Translations under genes and position numbers: made by a program
Origin: Alloalcanivorax marinus
Lineage (GTDB): Bacteria; Pseudomonadota; Gammaproteobacteria; Pseudomonadales; Alcanivoracaceae
Assembly: GCF_016785095.1 (NCBI RefSeq)
Contig: NZ_JAEKJB010000003.1
Coordinates: forward strand, 1-37,567
Direction of reading: 5' to 3'
Length of the DNA stretch: 37,567 nucleotides
Part shown: positions 1-7,249 of the stretch, one piece after another
Numbering within the stretch: position 1 is the first letter of the stretch
Layout of the letters: every line of letters begins with the position of its first letter
Notes under the pieces: model-generated
The model's input: only the letters and a program-made list of their open reading frames with translations
Told to the model about the DNA's origin: nothing
Database searches by the model: none

Positions 1-165
1 CAACACCTCCCCACCCAATACCCAATACCCAATCCCAGCAGCCTCTCTCACACCCCCCCCCAACACAACCCAATCCCAGAAACCCATCTATTCCAACACC
101 CAATCCCAGAAACCCTTCATCCCACCCAACCCCAACCACCCCACAAATCCAACCCCGCCCTTTAT
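1..165. repeat. C-rich low-complexity repeat tract with G-quadruplex potential on the minus strand
   Basis: The plus strand is almost free of G and made of degenerate CCCAAT-type units. CCCAATA occurs twice in tandem (14-20, 21-27) and runs into CCCAATCCCAG (28-38). A 17-bp unit (CCCAATCCCAGAAACCC) occurs at 69-85 and again at 99-115, a 30-bp period. A run of nine or more C lies near 53-61. The minus strand therefore has many GGG runs; 14-36 alone gives four GGG tracts with 3-4 nt loops, a textbook quadruplex motif. No open reading frame or promoter is evident in it. Function unknown. Confidence 0.7.
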
Positions 166-189
166 CCCGTGCCCATGTATCTCTATGCT
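161..189 (+). promoter_or_regulatory. Weak candidate promoter for the small membrane protein
   Basis: TTTATC (161-166) and TATGCT (184-189) are 17 bp apart, about 30 bp before the start at 219. Both boxes are poor matches, so this is only a possibility. Confidence 0.25.
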
Positions 190-218
190 CAGAAGGTCAT
201 GTCCCGAACGGAGCCCCT

Positions 219-647
219 ATGCAGTGGGTCAAGGCATTTGTCGCAGGTGTCCTGTCGACATTGATCTTTCATCAAGGCCTGCTGGCACTGCTGCATGCCG
301 TCGGCGTGGTGCCGGCGCCGGCGTATAATCTGGCCGCCACCGAGCCCCTCGGGGTGCCGGCGGTGCTGTCGCTGGCATTCTGGGGCGGCATCTGGGGGCT
401 GCCGTTGTGGTGGCTGATCCGGTATAAGCCGGCGCGGCTGTTCTGGCTGGTTTCCCTTTTGTTCGGCGCCATCGCGCCCACCGTGGTGGCCATGTTGCTG
501 GTGTTCCCGTTGAAGGCGCTACCGGTAAGCATCGGCACCTGGGTGGGCGGCTTCTTGCTCAATGGCGCCTGGGGGCTGGGCGTGGCGATCCTGATGGGAC
601 CGATTTTCCGTTGCCATCCAAGAGCGCCGGATATTTTAAATCGATAA
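219..647 (+). CDS. Small multi-spanning membrane protein of unknown function
   Basis: I do not recognise this 142-residue protein. It is very hydrophobic, with about four probable membrane segments (roughly residues 5-28, 45-67, 73-97 and 104-128). A short basic loop near residues 68-73 (RYKPARL) separates the second and third, and the tail after about residue 130 is polar. GGAG lies a few bases before the ATG. The gene stands alone between the C-rich repeat and the acyl-CoA synthetase gene. Nothing indicates transport, enzymatic or signalling activity. Coding is supported by codon-position bias like that of its neighbours and by the membrane-protein pattern. Confidence 0.7.
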   Translation: MQWVKAFVAGVLSTLIFHQGLLALLHAVGVVPAPAYNLAATEPLGVPAVLSLAFWGGIWGLPLWWLIRYKPARLFWLVSLLFGAIAPTVVAMLLVFPLKALPVSIGTWVGGFLLNGAWGLGVAILMGPIFRCHPRAPDILNR

Positions 648-654
648 ACTTCAC

Positions 655-672
655 GGGCCGGTGTGCCGGTCC
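655..672 (+). terminator. Hairpin after the membrane-protein gene, possible weak terminator
   Basis: GGGCCGG (655-661) pairs with CCGGTCC (666-672) around a TGTG loop, with one G-U pair. The T-run (681-685) begins 8 nt past the stem, so termination would be inefficient. It sits between the stop at 647 and the start at 708. Confidence 0.35.
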
Positions 673-707
673 GATCTCCCTTTTTGGTTTGGGTAAAGGT
701 GATCACT

Positions 708-2396
708 ATGACGAATGATAAGAATGGAGCCATGAAAACCCCGATCCAGGCACTGGACGATCGTCGTCGCCTGCAGGGCGACCAGGTGGCGATGGTGCAA
801 CCCCTGGGCGGCGAGAAAGTACGCCGTTACACCTGGGAGGAGGTGGCCGACGAGGCCTATCGCATGGCGGCCTACCTGCAGGCGGAAGGGGTGAAGGCCG
901 GTGATCGCGTCGCTCTTGTGTCCAAGAACTGCGCCGAGTGGATCATCGCCGATCTGGCGATCTGGATCGCCGGCGGCGTGAGCGTGCCGCTGTATCCGAC
1001 GTTGGTGGCGGATTCCGTGAAGCTGATCCTCGAGCACAGCGAATCGCGGATTCTGTTTGTCGGCAAACTCGATGACTGGGACATCATGAAGGATGGTGTG
1101 TCCGCGGACATCAAGCAGATCGCCTTCTCCCTGGCACCGGATGACGTGCGCGCCAAGGCGCCGGGGTGGGCCGAGATCATCGCCGGGCAGGCGCCCCTGG
1201 CGGAGCCCGCCAGCCCGGCCCCGGAGGATCTGGCCACCATTATCTACACGTCCGGTACCACCGGTGTCCCCAAGGGCGTGATGCACCAATACCAGAGCCT
1301 TTCCTCCGTGGGGGACAAGGTGATCCGGGTGTACAACCTGGAACCGGCGGACCGCATGATTTCCTACTTGCCCCTGTCCCATGTGGCCGAGCGGGCGGCG
1401 GTGGAGATGGCCCTCCTGTATACCGGTAATACCGTGTACTTCGCCGAATCCCTGGAGACCTTCGGCGAGGACATCAAGCGCGCCAAGCCAACCCTGTTTT
1501 TCGCGGTGCCCCGTATCTGGTCCAAGTTCTACCAAAAGGCCTCCGAAGCGGTACCGCCGCAGAAGCTCAACACACTGCTCAAGATTCCGCTGCTCAACCG
1601 GATAATCAAGAAGAAGGTGCTGGGCGCCATGGGGCTGGACGAGTGCCGTGTGGCGCTGTCCGGCGCCGCCCCCCTGTCCACGGAGATCATTACCTGGTTC
1701 AACAAGCTGGACCTGGAGATCCTGGAAGTCTACGGCATGACCGAGAACTTCGGCTGGTCTCACACCACCGAGCAGGGCGACCAGCGTATCGGCTGGGTGG
1801 GTACGCCCAACGATGGCGTGGAATGCCGCATCGGCGAGGCCGGCGAGGTTGAGGTGCGCAGCGTGGGTAATATGAGCGGCTATTATAAGCAACCGGACCT
1901 TACCGCCGAGGTGCTGTCCGAGGACGGCTGGTTGAAGACCGGGGATGTCGGCGAGATCGATGACCGGGGCCGACTGCGCATTACCGGTCGGATCAAGGAA
2001 ATCTTCAAGACGGAGAAAGGCAAGTACGTGGCGCCGGCGCCGATCGAGAACCGTCTGGCCAGCCAGCCGGGCGTGGAGCTGGCCTGCGTGATCGGTTCCA
2101 ACATGGCGCAGCCGGTGGCGCTGCTGAACCTCACCCCCGAGGAACAGGAGAAGCTGGGCAAGGGCGCGGAAAAAGATCACTTCAGCAAATCGCTGGAGGA
2201 GCTTCTGGAGCGGGTCAATACTCAGTTGGATCCTCATGAGCGCCTCAATTGCCTGGTGGTGTGCAAGACCCCGTGGACGGTGGAGAACGGTCTGATCACG
2301 CCGACCCTGAAGCTCAAACGCAATGAGATCGAAAAGTACTACGCGGCGGATTTGCCGGAGTGGGGCAAATCCCGCGGCGTGATCTGGGAGCATTGA
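708..2396 (+). CDS. Long-chain fatty acid-CoA ligase (AMP-forming)
   Basis: This enzyme of the ANL superfamily activates fatty acids with ATP to an acyl-adenylate and then transfers the acyl group to CoA. All core motifs are visible: the phosphate-binding loop YTSGTTGVPKG near residue 180, YGMTE near 343, the hinge region TGD near 412 with GRIKEIFKTEKGKYVAP after it, and the C-terminal lysine motif PTLKLKR near 532. FFAVPRIWSK and the large mid-domain favour the long-chain FadD15-like group over acetyl-CoA synthetase. I chose ATG 708 (AAAGGT about 7 nt upstream, 562 residues). The upstream GTG at 663 lies in the hairpin region, and ATG 732 has its purines too close. Substrate length cannot be read from sequence. 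Confidence 0.9.
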   Translation: MTNDKNGAMKTPIQALDDRRRLQGDQVAMVQPLGGEKVRRYTWEEVADEAYRMAAYLQAEGVKAGDRVALVSKNCAEWIIADLAIWIAGGVSVPLYPTLVADSVKLILEHSESRILFVGKLDDWDIMKDGVSADIKQIAFSLAPDDVRAKAPGWAEIIAGQAPLAEPASPAPEDLATIIYTSGTTGVPKGVMHQYQSLSSVGDKVIRVYNLEPADRMISYLPLSHVAERAAVEMALLYTGNTVYFAESLETFGEDIKRAKPTLFFAVPRIWSKFYQKASEAVPPQKLNTLLKIPLLNRIIKKKVLGAMGLDECRVALSGAAPLSTEIITWFNKLDLEILEVYGMTENFGWSHTTEQGDQRIGWVGTPNDGVECRIGEAGEVEVRSVGNMSGYYKQPDLTAEVLSEDGWLKTGDVGEIDDRGRLRITGRIKEIFKTEKGKYVAPAPIENRLASQPGVELACVIGSNMAQPVALLNLTPEEQEKLGKGAEKDHFSKSLEELLERVNTQLDPHERLNCLVVCKTPWTVENGLITPTLKLKRNEIEKYYAADLPEWGKSRGVIWEH

Positions 2397-2402
2397 TCGT
2401 CA

Positions 2403-3371
2403 ATGGAAGCCAACGCCGACCTGGCATTGATCCGCCGTCTCGCCGACGGTCGTTTTCACTCCGGGGCTGAACTGGGCGAGGCGCTGGGCATCTCCCGGGC
2501 GGCGATCTGGAAGCGCATTCACCGGCTCGAGGAACTGGGCCTGGCGGTGGAATCCGTGCGGGGCAAGGGCTATCGCTTGAGCCAGCCTCTGGATCTGCTC
2601 GACCCCGACGCACTGGAGGCGGCCTTTCGGGGCCGCGCCGCATTGCGCTTCCTGCCCGTGACCGAATCCACCAACGGCGACGCCCTGACCCTGGCGGGTC
2701 AGGGCGCTCCCTCGCCGGTGGTGGTGACGACGGAATTCCAAAGCGCTGGTCGTGGCCGGCGCGGGCGCGCCTGGCAGTCGCCATTTGGCGCCAATCTGTA
2801 TATTAGCGTGCTGTATGAACTGGCCGGTGGGTACTCAGCCCTGGGAGGGTTGAGCCTGGCCGCCGGCGTGGCCGTGGCGCGGGCGCTGGAGCGTGAAGCG
2901 CCGGGCCTGCAGCCGGGGCTGAAATGGCCCAACGACCTGCTGGTGGGCAACGCCAAACTGGGCGGTGTGCTGATCGAGCTGGCCGGAGAAATGGATGGTC
3001 GCGTCCGGGTGGTGGTGGGCGTGGGCTTGAACGTGGCGATGAGCGACCGTCAGGCCGGGGGCATTGATCAGAATTGGATTGATCTTCGCCGTGCCTGTGC
3101 CACGCCGCCGCCGCGCACACGCCTGGCTGCCGCGGTGGGGCAGGAATTGCTTGCCATGCTGGAACGTTTCGCCGTCGATGGTTTCTCGCCCTTCATGGCG
3201 GATTTCCAGGCGCTGGATCTGTGCCGGGACCGGCCAGTGACCGTGCACGGTAGCGAAGGCGCCCGGGCCGGCCTGGCTCTGGGCGTGGCGGAAGACGGCG
3301 CGTTGTGTGTCGAGATCGATGGGAAACGCCGTTACGTGCATGGCGGTGAAGTGAGTTTGAGATTGCAATGA
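2403..3371 (+). CDS. birA: Bifunctional biotin-protein ligase and biotin operon repressor BirA
   Basis: BirA attaches biotin to the carboxyl carrier subunit of acetyl-CoA carboxylase through biotinyl-5'-AMP and, in the two-domain form, represses biotin synthesis genes. The N-terminal ~65 residues form a winged helix-turn-helix (ISRAAIWKRIHRLEELGL, from about residue 32). The ligase domain shows the biotin/ATP loop GRGRRGR at residues 116-122 and KWPNDL at 174-179. The 322-residue length fits the regulator-containing class. It starts 6 bp after the acyl-CoA ligase and overlaps coaX by 4 bp (ATGA), so co-transcription and translational coupling are likely. Confidence 0.95.
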   Translation: MEANADLALIRRLADGRFHSGAELGEALGISRAAIWKRIHRLEELGLAVESVRGKGYRLSQPLDLLDPDALEAAFRGRAALRFLPVTESTNGDALTLAGQGAPSPVVVTTEFQSAGRGRRGRAWQSPFGANLYISVLYELAGGYSALGGLSLAAGVAVARALEREAPGLQPGLKWPNDLLVGNAKLGGVLIELAGEMDGRVRVVVGVGLNVAMSDRQAGGIDQNWIDLRRACATPPPRTRLAAAVGQELLAMLERFAVDGFSPFMADFQALDLCRDRPVTVHGSEGARAGLALGVAEDGALCVEIDGKRRYVHGGEVSLRLQ

Positions 3372-4102
3372 AATTGTTCGTGGACGTGGGCAACACCGCC
3401 CTGAAATGGCGTCATCGTGATGGTGACCGGGTGATTCAGGGCGGGCGCGCCCACGGTCGGGACTGGCGGACGGCGCTGGATGAGCCGCTCGCCCCCGGTG
3501 CCGACCTGGACACCATCTGGATTGCTTCCGTGGCGGGGCCGGAGGCCGATGAGCGCATCGCCGCCCTGGTGCGTGAGCACACCGGCAGATCGCCCTGTTT
3601 CTACTATTCCCGAGAGCGCGACTTCGGAGTGCGCAGTTGTTATCCCGAGCCGCGCCGGCTCGGCGTGGACCGCTGGGTGGCGCTGGTGGAGTGCTGGCAG
3701 CGTTTCGGCGCCGGCATCATCATCGATTGCGGCAGTGCCCTCACAATCGACGCGGTGGACGGGGAGGGCGAGTTTCTTGGTGGTTATATCGTTCCCGGCC
3801 TGGGCATGCTGCGCAACGCTCTGTTGCGTGACACCGCCGATGTCCATGTGGAGCGCGCCCGCCCGCGGTTGGGCCTGGGGCGCTCCACCGGCGAATGCGT
3901 GCACAATGGGTTGCTGCGCATGTCTGTGGCGTTCGTCACGGATGTGGTGGTTGAACTGCGAGAGCGCCTTCCCGATACTTGCAAAGTGCTGGTCACGGGT
4001 GGGGACGCGGACGAATTGTCTGCCGCTTTTTCCTTTGAATTCCTGCACTTGCCCGATCTCGTGCTGGACGGCCTGGAACGGGTGGCGGCACGACAAGAAT
4101 GA
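3368..4102 (+). CDS. coaX: Type III pantothenate kinase
   Basis: CoaX phosphorylates pantothenate, the first committed step of coenzyme A synthesis. It belongs to the ASKHA kinase fold and is unrelated to CoaA. The N-terminal phosphate motif DVGNTALKW begins at Asp6, GVDRW is at residues 99-103, and DCGSALTID at 120-128 corresponds to the family's D-x-G-T/S-A-x-T-x-D motif. The 244-residue length is normal. The start codon overlaps the birA stop (ATGA). CoaX beside birA is a common proteobacterial arrangement pairing two cofactor functions. No coaA gene is visible in this window. Confidence 0.95.
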   Translation: MKLFVDVGNTALKWRHRDGDRVIQGGRAHGRDWRTALDEPLAPGADLDTIWIASVAGPEADERIAALVREHTGRSPCFYYSRERDFGVRSCYPEPRRLGVDRWVALVECWQRFGAGIIIDCGSALTIDAVDGEGEFLGGYIVPGLGMLRNALLRDTADVHVERARPRLGLGRSTGECVHNGLLRMSVAFVTDVVVELRERLPDTCKVLVTGGDADELSAAFSFEFLHLPDLVLDGLERVAARQE

Positions 4103-4121
4103 GGCTTGGGGGACAAAGTCC

Positions 4122-4802
4122 GTGCGTTGGGTCTTTTACAGCCTGGTGGTGGTGAATCTGGTGTACCTGGGCTGGCAAGGCGTCATGATGGCCGTTGAGC
4201 CCGATGCGCCGGCGGTGCCGGTTGCGCGGTCGTCGCCGGATGACGCATCCGCCGCGCCGACGTTGACGTTGCTTGCCGAGGCGCCACAGCAGCGCCTGGG
4301 CTCCGGCCCCGGGTCGGCGGCCGGCCCCGGGTTGTGCCCGGTGGTGGGCCCCTGGTCCGGTCGCGGGGATGCCGAGCGGGCGCGAATTCAGCTGGCGGCG
4401 GTGGGGCTGCACGGGCGCATCGAGGCGGTCAGTGTGCGGAAAGACCATCTCAACTGGGTCTATCTGCCTCCCTATGAAACCCGTGAGCGGGCCCTGGCGG
4501 TGCTCGGCGAGCTGCAGGCTCGCGGCGTGGACAGCTTCATCGTCAAGACCGGCGCGGACGCGAATGCCATTTCCCTGGGGTATTTTTCCAGCGCCGATTC
4601 CGCCGAAGGGCTGCGCGTGAAGATGCGCAACGCCGGTTATCCGGCGTTCGTGCGCGAAACGTCCCGCCCGGTCACTGAGTACTGGTTGTACCTGCCGGAG
4701 GGCGCCGCCGGAGCCATGGAGTTGGAGGATTTCCTGGCCGGCAACCCGGATGTGGGCCGGGATCGAGCCGCCTGCAGGCCGGAACGCGCTGATGGCGCCT
4801 GA
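4122..4802 (+). CDS. Membrane-anchored SPOR-domain-like protein
   Basis: This 226-residue protein has one N-terminal membrane segment (about residues 4-22). A Pro/Ala/Ser-rich linker follows to about residue 65, then a region resembling a SPOR peptidoglycan-binding fold (about 70-185, including ISLGYFSSADSAEGL near 150 and NAGYPAFVRE after it). SPOR domains bind denuded glycan strands, often at division sites, so the predicted position is inner membrane with a periplasmic domain. The start is GTG 4122, with GGGGGA at proper distance. The same frame is open far upstream over coaX, but that part is a shadow. A SPOR protein after coaX and before tRNA/tuf is known in pseudomonads. Its cellular role is unknown to me. 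Confidence 0.75.
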   Translation: MRWVFYSLVVVNLVYLGWQGVMMAVEPDAPAVPVARSSPDDASAAPTLTLLAEAPQQRLGSGPGSAAGPGLCPVVGPWSGRGDAERARIQLAAVGLHGRIEAVSVRKDHLNWVYLPPYETRERALAVLGELQARGVDSFIVKTGADANAISLGYFSSADSAEGLRVKMRNAGYPAFVRETSRPVTEYWLYLPEGAAGAMELEDFLAGNPDVGRDRAACRPERADGA

Positions 4803-4816
4803 ATCGCCGGCAACGA

Positions 4817-4845
4817 TTGCACCCCCGGTGGGGTTTCTATAGAAT
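4817..4845 (+). promoter_or_regulatory. Candidate sigma-70 promoter for the tRNA-tuf operon
   Basis: TTGCAC (4817-4822) and TAGAAT (4840-4845) are 17 bp apart, and the tRNA-Thr gene begins 16 bp past the -10 box. The bases after the -10 are GC-rich (GCGCAGCCC), as in stringently controlled stable-RNA promoters. The spacer contains the hairpin listed at 4821-4836. Confidence 0.7.
4821..4836 (+). terminator. Short hairpin with T-run after the SPOR gene, overlapping the tRNA promoter
   Basis: ACCCC (4821-4825) pairs with GGGGT (4830-4834) around CGGT and is followed by TTTCT. It is short but placed to end the birA-coaX-SPOR transcript. It overlaps the -35 box and fills the promoter spacer. Confidence 0.4.
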
Positions 4846-4861
4846 GCGCAGCCCTTACGCT

Positions 4862-4937
4862 GCTGGCGTAGCTCAGTTGGTAGAGCAGCTGATTTGTAAT
4901 CAGCCGGTCGGGGGTTCGACTCCTCTCGCCAGCTCCA
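4862..4937 (+). tRNA. tRNA-Thr (anticodon TGT)
   Basis: A 76-nt cloverleaf. The acceptor arm GCTGGCG (4862-4868) pairs with CGCCAGC (4927-4933), discriminator T, and CCA is encoded at 4935-4937. The D-arm is TAGCTCAGTTGGTAGAGC. The anticodon stem GCTGA/TCAGC encloses TTTGTAA, giving TGT. The T-arm carries GGTTCGAC. First gene of the tRNA-tuf operon, equivalent to E. coli thrU. Confidence 0.97.
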
Positions 4938-4979
4938 CTTTACGCGCGCCTAAGAGCTTGAAAATCCCTGAAAATGTGG

Positions 4980-5008
4980 TTGACAACCCAGGGCGGCGTA
5001 AAGAGAAT
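4980..5008 (+). promoter_or_regulatory. Candidate internal promoter inside the tRNA cluster
   Basis: A perfect TTGACA (4980-4985) lies 17 bp before GAGAAT (5003-5008), 14 bp ahead of tRNA-Tyr. The -35 is centred in the inverted repeat GGTTG-A-CAACC (4978-4988). GGCCC follows the -10, as in the other candidate promoters here. The -10 is only a 4/6 match. Confidence 0.5.
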
Positions 5009-5022
5009 GTAGGCCCTTTTCA

Positions 5023-5106
5023 GGAGGGGTTCCCGAGTGGCCAAAGGGATCAGACTGTAAATCTGACGCGAAAGCTTCGGAGGTTCGAATCCTCCCCCCT
5101 CCACCA
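5023..5106 (+). tRNA. tRNA-Tyr (anticodon GTA)
   Basis: An 84-nt class II tRNA with a long variable arm. GGAGGGG (5023-5029) pairs with CCCCTCC (5096-5102), discriminator A, CCA encoded at 5104-5106. The anticodon stem CAGA/TCTG encloses CTGTAAA, giving GTA. Equivalent to tyrU of the E. coli tRNA-tufB operon. Confidence 0.97.
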
Positions 5107-5143
5107 GATTCGCCGGCAGGCTGGCAGTACAGACGGAAGGTTC

Positions 5144-5217
<74 letters not shown>

Positions 5218-5264
5218 GTCTGCGGCAACAATTTGGATGCCTGACAAGGCAGTATGAAGGTTAC

Positions 5265-5340
5265 GCTCATGTAGCTCAGTAGGTAGAGCACACCCTTGGT
5301 AAGGGTGAGGTCACCGGTTCAAATCCGGTCATGAGCTCCA
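5265..5340 (+). tRNA. tRNA-Thr (anticodon GGT)
   Basis: A 76-nt cloverleaf. GCTCATG (5265-5271) pairs with CATGAGC (5330-5336), discriminator T, CCA encoded at 5338-5340. The stem CACCC/GGGTG encloses TTGGTAA, giving GGT. Last tRNA before tuf, equivalent to thrT. Confidence 0.97.
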
Positions 5341-5344
5341 GATT

Positions 5345-5371
5345 CCGGGCCCGGGAACCTCCCGGGCCCGG
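5345..5371 (+). other. Perfect 11-bp GC hairpin between the tRNAs and tuf
   Basis: CCGGGCCCGGG (5345-5355) pairs perfectly with CCCGGGCCCGG (5361-5371) around AACCT. No T-run follows, so it is not a standard intrinsic terminator. It may act in tRNA 3' processing or in setting tuf readthrough. Candidate only; the structure itself is certain. Confidence 0.6.
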
Positions 5372-5488
5372 CTTCATGTGTCTTGGTGGTGCCAGGGTGG
5401 TCCGCGAGTGGCGCGGTCCTATAAATGTGTTTTCCAGGCGCACGCCGTTCAGACGGGAATGCACAGCCAAGTTGAGAGGTAGAGAGTC

Positions 5489-6682
5489 GTGGCAAAGGAA
5501 AAGTTTGAACGCAATAAACCGCACGTAAACGTAGGCACCATTGGTCACGTTGACCATGGTAAGACGACGCTGACCGCCGCCCTGACGCGGGTGTGCTTCG
5601 AGACGTGGGGTTCTGGCTCCGCGAGCGCGTTTGACCAGATCGACAATGCGCCGGAAGAGCGTGAGCGCGGTATCACCATTGCGACCTCTCACGTTGAGTA
5701 CGATTCTCCGAACCGTCACTACGCGCACGTTGACTGCCCCGGTCACGCCGACTACGTGAAGAACATGATCACCGGCGCGGCGCAGATGGATGGCGCGATC
5801 CTGGTGGTGAGCGCGGCGGACGGCCCGATGCCGCAGACCCGCGAGCACATCCTGCTGTCCCGCCAGGTGGGCGTTCCCTACATCGTCGTGTTCCTGAACA
5901 AAGCGGACATGGTCGATGACGAAGAGCTGCTCGAGCTGGTTGAGATGGAAGTGCGCGAGCTGCTGAGCGACTACGATTTCCCGGGCGACGACACCCCGAT
6001 CATCAAGGGCTCCGCGCTGAAGGCGCTGGAAGGCGACACCAGCGAAATCGGCATGCCGGCGGTGGTGAAGCTGGTTGAGTGCCTGGACGACTACATCCCC
6101 GAGCCGGAACGGGCGGTGGATCAGCCGTTCCTGATGCCGATCGAGGACGTTTTCTCCATCTCTGGTCGTGGTACCGTGGTGACCGGTCGCGTTGAGCGCG
6201 GCATCATCAAGGTGGGTGACGAGATGGAAATCGTGGGCATCAAGGACACCATGAAGACCACCTGTACCGGCGTTGAGATGTTCCGCAAGCTGCTGGACGA
6301 AGGCCGCGCGGGTGAGAACGTGGGCGTGCTGCTGCGTGGCACCAAGCGTGACGAAGTGGAGCGTGGTCAGGTGCTGGCGAAGCCGGGCAGCATCACCCCG
6401 CACACCAAGTTCGAAGGCGAAGTGTACGTGCTGAGCAAGGACGAGGGTGGTCGTCACACTCCGTTCTTCAACGGCTACCGTCCGCAGTTCTACTTCCGTA
6501 CCACGGACGTGACCGGTGCGTGCACCCTGCCGGAAGGCACTGAAATGGTGATGCCGGGCGACAACGTTCAGATGAACGTTGAGCTGATTGCCCCGATCGC
6601 CATGGAAGAAGGCCTGCGCTTCGCGGTCCGTGAAGGCGGTCGCACCGTTGGCGCCGGCGTGGTCTCCAAGATCATCGAGTAA
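5489..6682 (+). CDS. tufB: Elongation factor Tu (first copy)
   Basis: EF-Tu delivers aminoacyl-tRNA to the ribosomal A site as a GTP complex. The 397-residue protein shows G1 GHVDHGKT (19-26), G3 DCPGH (82-86) and G4 NKAD (137-140), then beta-barrel domains 2 and 3. The start is GTG 5489, preceded by GAGAGGTAGAGAG. It is the tufB-position copy, co-transcribed with the upstream tRNAs by analogy with E. coli. The copy at 22248-23441 encodes the same protein; I count five base differences, all synonymous (5641, 5668, 5791, 6640, 6649), so the two genes are kept identical. Confidence 0.98.
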   Translation: MAKEKFERNKPHVNVGTIGHVDHGKTTLTAALTRVCFETWGSGSASAFDQIDNAPEERERGITIATSHVEYDSPNRHYAHVDCPGHADYVKNMITGAAQMDGAILVVSAADGPMPQTREHILLSRQVGVPYIVVFLNKADMVDDEELLELVEMEVRELLSDYDFPGDDTPIIKGSALKALEGDTSEIGMPAVVKLVECLDDYIPEPERAVDQPFLMPIEDVFSISGRGTVVTGRVERGIIKVGDEMEIVGIKDTMKTTCTGVEMFRKLLDEGRAGENVGVLLRGTKRDEVERGQVLAKPGSITPHTKFEGEVYVLSKDEGGRHTPFFNGYRPQFYFRTTDVTGACTLPEGTEMVMPGDNVQMNVELIAPIAMEEGLRFAVREGGRTVGAGVVSKIIE

Positions 6683-6684
6683 GA

Positions 6685-6736
6685 CACCACCAAGGTGGTG
6701 AAAGGGCCGGGGCCCAAGGGTCCCGGCTGTTGTGTT
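6685..6736 (+). terminator. Tandem hairpins after the first tuf gene
   Basis: CACCACC (6685-6691) pairs with GGTGGTG (6694-6700). GCCGGGGCCC (6706-6715) pairs with GGGTCCCGGC (6718-6727) with one G-U pair, and TGTTGTGTTTT follows. The T-tract is interrupted, so partial termination with readthrough into tRNA-Trp and secE is plausible. Confidence 0.5.
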
Positions 6737-6747
6737 TTCGAGGTTAC

Positions 6748-6823
6748 AGGCCAGTAGTTCAATTGGTAGAGCACCGGTCTCCAAAACCGGCTGTTGGGGG
6801 TTCGAGTCCCTCCTGGCCTGCCA
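6748..6823 (+). tRNA. tRNA-Trp (anticodon CCA)
   Basis: A 76-nt cloverleaf. AGGCCAG (6748-6754) pairs with CTGGCCT (6813-6819), discriminator G, CCA encoded at 6821-6823. The stem CCGGT/ACCGG encloses CTCCAAA, giving CCA. Its place between tuf and secE matches pseudomonads. Confidence 0.97.
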
Positions 6824-6865
6824 ATTCTCCCAGAGCTGCCATCAGGCGGCGGGGTGCGTCGGCAG

Positions 6866-7240
6866 ATGAGTGAGAAAGCAGAAGGGCAGTCTGGGTCCTC
6901 CGTTCTAGAGGCCACCAAGTGGGTCATCGCGGCCGCGCTGGTGGCTGTTGCTGTTGTGGGTAACAGCTATTTCTCCGAGGTGTCCCCCCTGTACCGGGCG
7001 CTGGGCGTGCTGGTCGTCGGTCTCGTGGCCGCGTTCGTTGCCCTGCAGACCGAACAGGGCAAGGCGTTCAACCAGCTGCGCAAGGACTCCATGGTGGAGC
7101 TGCGCAAGGTGGTATGGCCGACCCGTCAGGAGACGCTGCAGACCACGTTGATCGTGTTGGTGTTCGTGCTGATCGTCGCACTGCTGTTGTTCGTGCTCGA
7201 TTGGTTGCTCAACGGCGCGATCTCGATGCTCATCGGCTAA
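6866..7240 (+). CDS. secE: Preprotein translocase subunit SecE
   Basis: SecE clamps SecY in the inner-membrane Sec translocon. The 124-residue protein has three membrane segments (about residues 15-33, 40-60 and 95-120). The conserved amphipathic stretch ELRKVVWPTRQET lies before the last one, as in the three-segment gammaproteobacterial form. I chose ATG 6866 (MSEKAEG). An in-frame GTG at 6854 is possible because AGGCGG lies before it. The gene begins 42 bp after tRNA-Trp and ends 9 bp before nusG, the usual secE-nusG pair. Confidence 0.95.
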   Translation: MSEKAEGQSGSSVLEATKWVIAAALVAVAVVGNSYFSEVSPLYRALGVLVVGLVAAFVALQTEQGKAFNQLRKDSMVELRKVVWPTRQETLQTTLIVLVFVLIVALLLFVLDWLLNGAISMLIG

Positions 7241-7249
7241 GGGGTACAC

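Noticed and set aside
1..165. Telomere-like or CRISPR-like array
   Set aside because: Units are irregular with no constant repeat-spacer pattern, and nothing else suggests a linear replicon end.
651..2393. Long minus-strand frame opposite the acyl-CoA ligase
   Set aside because: Phase-aligned antisense shadow; the plus-strand gene has all ANL motifs.
3480..4121. Upstream extension of the SPOR-gene frame over coaX
   Set aside because: CoaX motifs are clear in the other frame; the extension has low-complexity composition and GTG 4122 has a good ribosome-binding site.
5420..5425. TATAAA as a separate tuf promoter -10
   Set aside because: No acceptable -35 at 16-18 bp; tuf is probably read from the tRNA promoter.
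5276..6784. Minus-strand frames opposite both tuf genes (also 22224-23447)
   Set aside because: They overlap tRNA genes or the tuf coding region and arise from the same stop-poor antisense phase. Being duplicated only reflects the tuf duplication.
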